From: Desulfovibrio sp.
Lineage (GTDB): Bacteria > Desulfobacterota > Desulfovibrionia > Desulfovibrionales > Desulfovibrionaceae
Length of the DNA: 8,703 bases
Direction of reading: 5' to 3'
Assembly (NCBI GenBank): GCA_014804915.1
Contig: JAAUYW010000093.1
Location: 1 to 8,703 of the forward strand
Position 1 is the stretch's first letter, and each line of letters begins with the position of its first letter. Both the position numbers and the translations under genes were made by a program. Positions 5,997 to 8,703 of the stretch are shown here, piece after piece. The notes beneath the pieces are model-generated. The model did not search any database. It was not told the DNA's origin and saw only the letters and a list, made by a program, of their open reading frames with translations.

Positions 5997-7229
5997 ATGG
6001 CAACACAGCCCGGACATGATCTTGTCGCAAAAACACAGAAGCTGCCCAGGCCGCGGCCAGAAAAGGCGGGCTCCCTAAAGACTGCCCTGCTCGCCTTGCT
6101 CTGCCTGCTCATCCTGGCTTGCGCCGGCTACTGGCTGACGCTATCCAGCGACAGGAAAGAAGCCTATCGCGAGCTGGCGGCAGACCATGCCGCCAGTCTC
6201 CTGGCAGACACGCCCTTCGCATCGCTTGCGAATCTGCTTCGGCCAGCGAAGCCGCAACTGCCAGAGCAGCTGCTGCGTCCGGCAACTGAAAAAGGCACGC
6301 TTTCCGGCCAGACGGTTACTGGCACCATTGCCGCGCCTCCAGATTTTGGCGAGAGCAGCGCAACAGCTCCTGCGGAAATGAATGGCCAGGGTGGCGCCCT
6401 GCCGCTCCCCGGGCTGCTTGCGCCCGGCCAGACGGAGAATCAGGTTGTTTTCAGCCAGGAGCCCCTGCAGCCAGTTGCCGAAGACAGCCGCATCAAGGCC
6501 GCCTACCTGACTTCCCTGGCGCAATGGCTGGCAAATCATTATCGCACAGGCTCCCAGGGCGGTCTTGCAGCCAATGTCCAGGCGCTCAATCAGGAATGCG
6601 GCGTGAGGCTGGCGAACCAGGCCCAGGGGGGCAGAAGCGGGATTTTGCGCTATGCCTTTCATCCTTCAATGATCAATGGCCTCTACAGGCTCTATATTGA
6701 TCGCTTCATGGCGGACCTCAATGAAGCCGCAATCCGGAAAGGCTTCAATCCTGACCAGAACCGCCAGTTTCATCGCGCCATGGCCGGCAGGGCCGCGATT
6801 CTTGCCAGCAGCCTGGCAGGCGTGCTTCAGGTTCCGGATCTGCCAGCCAGGCTGGCCCAGATAGACTCCCTGGCACAAAAGACAGTGGATGCCAATGCCG
6901 AGCTGACGACAGCGGTTTTTGAGCTCGATGCCGCGCGTTCCGGCCGCGCCAGCCGCCAGGCGCTTGCAGCTGGCCAGATGCGGGTGGACGGCGCCACTGC
7001 CCGCTATCGGCGCGCTTCAGAGGAGCATACCCGCGCGCAGGACGCGCTTGCGGCTGAAATCCGGCGCCATTCCGGACAGAACGCGGATGAGGACAGCCTG
7101 CTGTTCCTTGCAGCCTGGGTGGGCCGACGCTACGCCCAGGGTGGCAATGCCAAAGGCGCGATTGAAAGCTGCATTACGGCATTGCGCGATTTCTCAAATC
7201 GCTGCGCCCGTTTTGGGGAAGGAGCCTGA
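5997..7229 (+). CDS. unrecognised membrane-anchored protein, first gene of the cobU operon
   Basis: I do not recognise this 410-residue protein. A basic, proline-rich N terminus precedes one hydrophobic segment (about 27-48, rich in Leu), suggesting an inner-membrane anchor with most of the protein outside. Residues about 80-165 are low in predicted structure (Pro, Gly, Ala, Gln). A more conserved-looking core follows around 168-285, with ILRYAFHPSMINGLYRLYIDRF at its centre. Residues about 287-360 are Ala/Arg/Glu/Gln-rich and probably helical or coiled coil. The ATG at 5997 has AAGGA 7 bases upstream. The same frame, however, stays open back to a CTG at 5913 behind a stronger Shine-Dalgarno, which would add 28 hydrophilic residues. 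Its TGA is one base before the cobU ATG, so it is very probably cotranscribed with cobU and the exported protein. It may be an assembly or envelope factor, but function is unknown. Confidence 0.8.
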   Translation: MATQPGHDLVAKTQKLPRPRPEKAGSLKTALLALLCLLILACAGYWLTLSSDRKEAYRELAADHAASLLADTPFASLANLLRPAKPQLPEQLLRPATEKGTLSGQTVTGTIAAPPDFGESSATAPAEMNGQGGALPLPGLLAPGQTENQVVFSQEPLQPVAEDSRIKAAYLTSLAQWLANHYRTGSQGGLAANVQALNQECGVRLANQAQGGRSGILRYAFHPSMINGLYRLYIDRFMADLNEAAIRKGFNPDQNRQFHRAMAGRAAILASSLAGVLQVPDLPARLAQIDSLAQKTVDANAELTTAVFELDAARSGRASRQALAAGQMRVDGATARYRRASEEHTRAQDALAAEIRRHSGQNADEDSLLFLAAWVGRRYAQGGNAKGAIESCITALRDFSNRCARFGEGA

Positions 7230-7230
7230 A

Positions 7231-7800
7231 ATGTCATTCATCTTTTTCGTAGGCGGCGTCAGGAGCGGCAAAAGCAGGCTGGCGCAGGCCTGGGCGGAGG
7301 CCGCCGCGCCAGAGCGCGTCCTGCTAGCCACCTGCCACGCGCCTGACGCGGATATGGCTGCCCGCATAGCTGCTCACAAAAAATCCCGTTCCGAAGCCTG
7401 GGTTTGCATAGAGGAACCGCTGGAGCCGCTGGGCGCTCTCATTAAATATTGCGCTGGCAAACCCGATTTCAATGGCAGTTTTGTGCTGGATTCCCTGGGC
7501 ATGCTGATTGCCAATCTCATGAGCCAAAATCTGCCTGTAAGCTCGATTTTGCAGCGCATTGGCTCGCTGGCGGAAACGTTGGCCTCGCCGTCCTATTCCT
7601 GCGCAATAGTGAGCGAGGAATGCGGCCTTGGCTTTGTGCCTGTAAACGGCATAGCCCGCAAATATGTCTATCTGCTTGGCGAAGCCAACCAGATGATGGC
7701 AAAAAAGTCCCATGCCGCGATTTTTGTATCCTGCGGGCTGCCGCTGGCTCTCAAGGGCGAAATCCCCGCAGTTCTGAACCGTTTCAATTCCGAAGTCTGA
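7231..7800 (+). CDS. cobU: adenosylcobinamide kinase / adenosylcobinamide-phosphate guanylyltransferase
   Basis: CobU phosphorylates adenosylcobinamide and then transfers GMP from GTP to it, preparing the cobalamin nucleotide loop in the cytoplasm. The 189-residue length is normal for the family. Visible are the P-loop GGVRSGKS (8-15), the HKKSRSEAW stretch (49-57) whose His49 corresponds to the histidine guanylylated in Salmonella CobU, Asp87 in VLDSLGMLIANL, and the segment VSEECGLGFVP (127-137). That last segment is usually VSNEVGxGIVP, so Asn-Glu-Val is changed to Glu-Glu-Cys. The ATG has GGGGAAGGAG just upstream. It follows the membrane protein by one base and precedes the exported protein by two. 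Neither neighbour is a known cobalamin gene. Confidence 0.93.
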   Translation: MSFIFFVGGVRSGKSRLAQAWAEAAAPERVLLATCHAPDADMAARIAAHKKSRSEAWVCIEEPLEPLGALIKYCAGKPDFNGSFVLDSLGMLIANLMSQNLPVSSILQRIGSLAETLASPSYSCAIVSEECGLGFVPVNGIARKYVYLLGEANQMMAKKSHAAIFVSCGLPLALKGEIPAVLNRFNSEV

Positions 7801-7802
7801 CA

Positions 7803-8408
7803 GTGAAATCCCTCCTTATTGGCTGCCTGGCGTTTTTTGCCCTTTGCGCGCCTGCGCATGGCGCCCCTCCAGATACCTGCCTTGCGCAAATTTCCGCAGC
7901 CATTGACAATGCGGACGCAGATGCGTTCCAGCAGGCAATTGACATGGACGCGCTTCTGAACAACAGTCTGGATCTCTGGCTGCGCCAGGCGCAAAATGGC
8001 GACGCGGCAGTTTCGCCAGTGCTCGGCCTGCTTCTGTCCCAGCTCAACACAGAGGGCGGCCAGGCAATCAGAAATATGCTCTTCCAGGCGGCAAAGGCGT
8101 TTGTACTGAACGGCGTAAGCTCTGGCGCATTTGCCGGGCGCCAGCCTGATCCCCACCAAAGCCGGAACATCCTGGGAACCCTGTTCGCAAACGCCTCGCT
8201 CGGACGCAAGGAAATTCGCGGCGCTGGCGAGCCTGCGCCTTCTGGCAGCGGCTGGCTGATGCCATTCAGCCTGCATGATTACGGCAATGGCTCCGATTAT
8301 CTGATTGTAGGCAGATTTGAGCCGGCAAACGCCAGCGCGCGCCTGGTGGGCATTGAAAATCTGGAGCAGCTTTTCGGCCAGATCCAGAAAGAGGCTGAAG
8401 GGAACTAG
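7803..8408 (+). CDS. unrecognised exported protein downstream of cobU
   Basis: Starting at GTG 7803, two bases after the cobU TGA, the frame encodes 201 residues with a clear signal peptide: Lys2, a hydrophobic core, and AHG-A cleavage after residue 20. An ATG-led longer frame begins inside cobU but would bury the signal peptide, so GTG is preferred; the Shine-Dalgarno is weak and coupling to cobU is likely. The mature N terminus (CLAQISAAIDNADADAFQQAIDMDALL, residues 26-52) resembles the style of small periplasmic families such as DUF2939, in which an AI..GDA..F...VD pattern recurs; this is only a resemblance. The C-terminal part is Gly/Ser-rich then beta-like (DYLIVGRFEP). It is probably periplasmic. 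Function is unknown. It shares its stop with the convergent PDZ gene. Confidence 0.75.
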   Translation: MKSLLIGCLAFFALCAPAHGAPPDTCLAQISAAIDNADADAFQQAIDMDALLNNSLDLWLRQAQNGDAAVSPVLGLLLSQLNTEGGQAIRNMLFQAAKAFVLNGVSSGAFAGRQPDPHQSRNILGTLFANASLGRKEIRGAGEPAPSGSGWLMPFSLHDYGNGSDYLIVGRFEPANASARLVGIENLEQLFGQIQKEAEGN

Positions 8409-8703
8409 CCTGGCATGATTCTGCCATAGTAATTGCGGCCCTTGCGCTCAATCATGATCAACACCTGATCCGCCATTCGGGCCTGGCGAAACTGGGCCAG
8501 CAAATCGCTCACTCCCCGCACCGGCTTCTCCCCCAGGGAGCGGATTATATCGCCTTTTCTAAGAAAGCTGGCAGCTCCATCCTGGCGAACGCTTGCAACC
8601 CGGGTCTTGCCGGCCTTGTCTTCGGCGCGAAAACCCCAGTGCTCCTCCATAATCCTGGCTGCCTTGCTGTCATCAAATGACACTGGCTTCATCCTCACCT
8701 GCA
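8405..8703 (-). CDS. PDZ-domain protein, probably the C-terminal end of a trypsin-like serine protease (cut by the window)
   Basis: The frame is open to the right edge and ends at a TAG (8407-8405). About 97 residues are visible. They contain the core of a PDZ domain: RVASVRQDGAASFLRKGDII, then SLGEKPVRGVSDLLAQF, then a closing strand around QVLIMIERKGRNYYGRI. Many HtrA/DegP-like (S1C) proteases end in such a domain, and the preceding residues look like a linker, so the protease part may lie beyond the window (inference). Alternatively, ATG 8692 follows AGGTGA (8700-8695), a good match to the extended Shine-Dalgarno, and could begin a free-standing 95-residue PDZ protein. It converges on the exported-protein gene with overlapping stops and no terminator between. 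Confidence 0.65.
   Translation of the reverse strand, partial: QVRMKPVSFDDSKAARIMEEHWGFRAEDKAGKTRVASVRQDGAASFLRKGDIIRSLGEKPVRGVSDLLAQFRQARMADQVLIMIERKGRNYYGRIMPG

Noticed and set aside
6141..6662. Minus-strand open frame of 173 codons opposite the unknown membrane protein
   Set aside because: The plus-strand gene has an anchor segment, a good start and tight operon spacing; the reverse frame has none of these.
6919..7230. N-terminal extension of cobU to an ATG at 6919
   Set aside because: The extension overlaps the upstream gene over 300 bases and is low-complexity; ATG 7231 has a strong Shine-Dalgarno and gives the normal CobU length.
7668..8276. Minus-strand open frames of 202 and 141 codons opposite the exported protein
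   Set aside because: They cross two well-spaced plus-strand genes and look like translation of a reverse strand (many Arg, Ala, Cys).

Overview
The window looks like ordinary chromosome of a sulfate-reducing bacterium of the Desulfovibrio type (Desulfobacterota). The strongest clue is a regulator that joins a recombinase-like DNA-binding fold to two molybdate-binding (MOP) domains. This is the architecture of the TunR family, which is known from sulfate reducers. Base composition is moderately GC-rich. Genes are tightly packed, with stop/start overlaps of 1 to 4 bases, as in an operon-rich genome. I see no tRNA, rRNA, CRISPR array, insertion sequence or phage gene.

Region 1 (1-4139) handles molybdenum/tungsten. 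On the minus strand lies modA-modB-modC, a complete ABC importer for molybdate/tungstate: periplasmic binding protein, permease and ATPase. The three genes are translationally coupled. Divergently, on the plus strand, lie a tunR-like regulator and a mobA-like molybdenum-cofactor guanylyltransferase. The 117-base divergent region holds two predicted sigma-70 promoters with overlapping -35 boxes and a 29-bp imperfect palindrome that is a good operator candidate. The promoter placement predicts a nearly leaderless tunR message. Together the genes import the oxyanion, sense it and build the guanylated cofactor.

Region 2 (4140-5912) holds a CstA-family membrane transporter (minus strand) with a strong Shine-Dalgarno, a predicted promoter and an inverted repeat in its leader. 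A clear intrinsic terminator lies between it and the convergent mobA.

Region 3 (about 5898-8408, plus strand) is a tight three-gene run: an unrecognised membrane-anchored protein, cobU (cobalamin nucleotide-loop assembly) and an unrecognised exported protein. The first gene may really begin at a CTG codon 84 bases upstream of its first ATG. At the right edge a convergent PDZ-domain gene, probably cut by the window, shares a CTAG stop with the exported protein.

I found no clearly new biological system. The points most worth a second look are the divergent control region, the in-frame amber codon between tunR and mobA, the possible CTG start, and the two unknown proteins flanking cobU.
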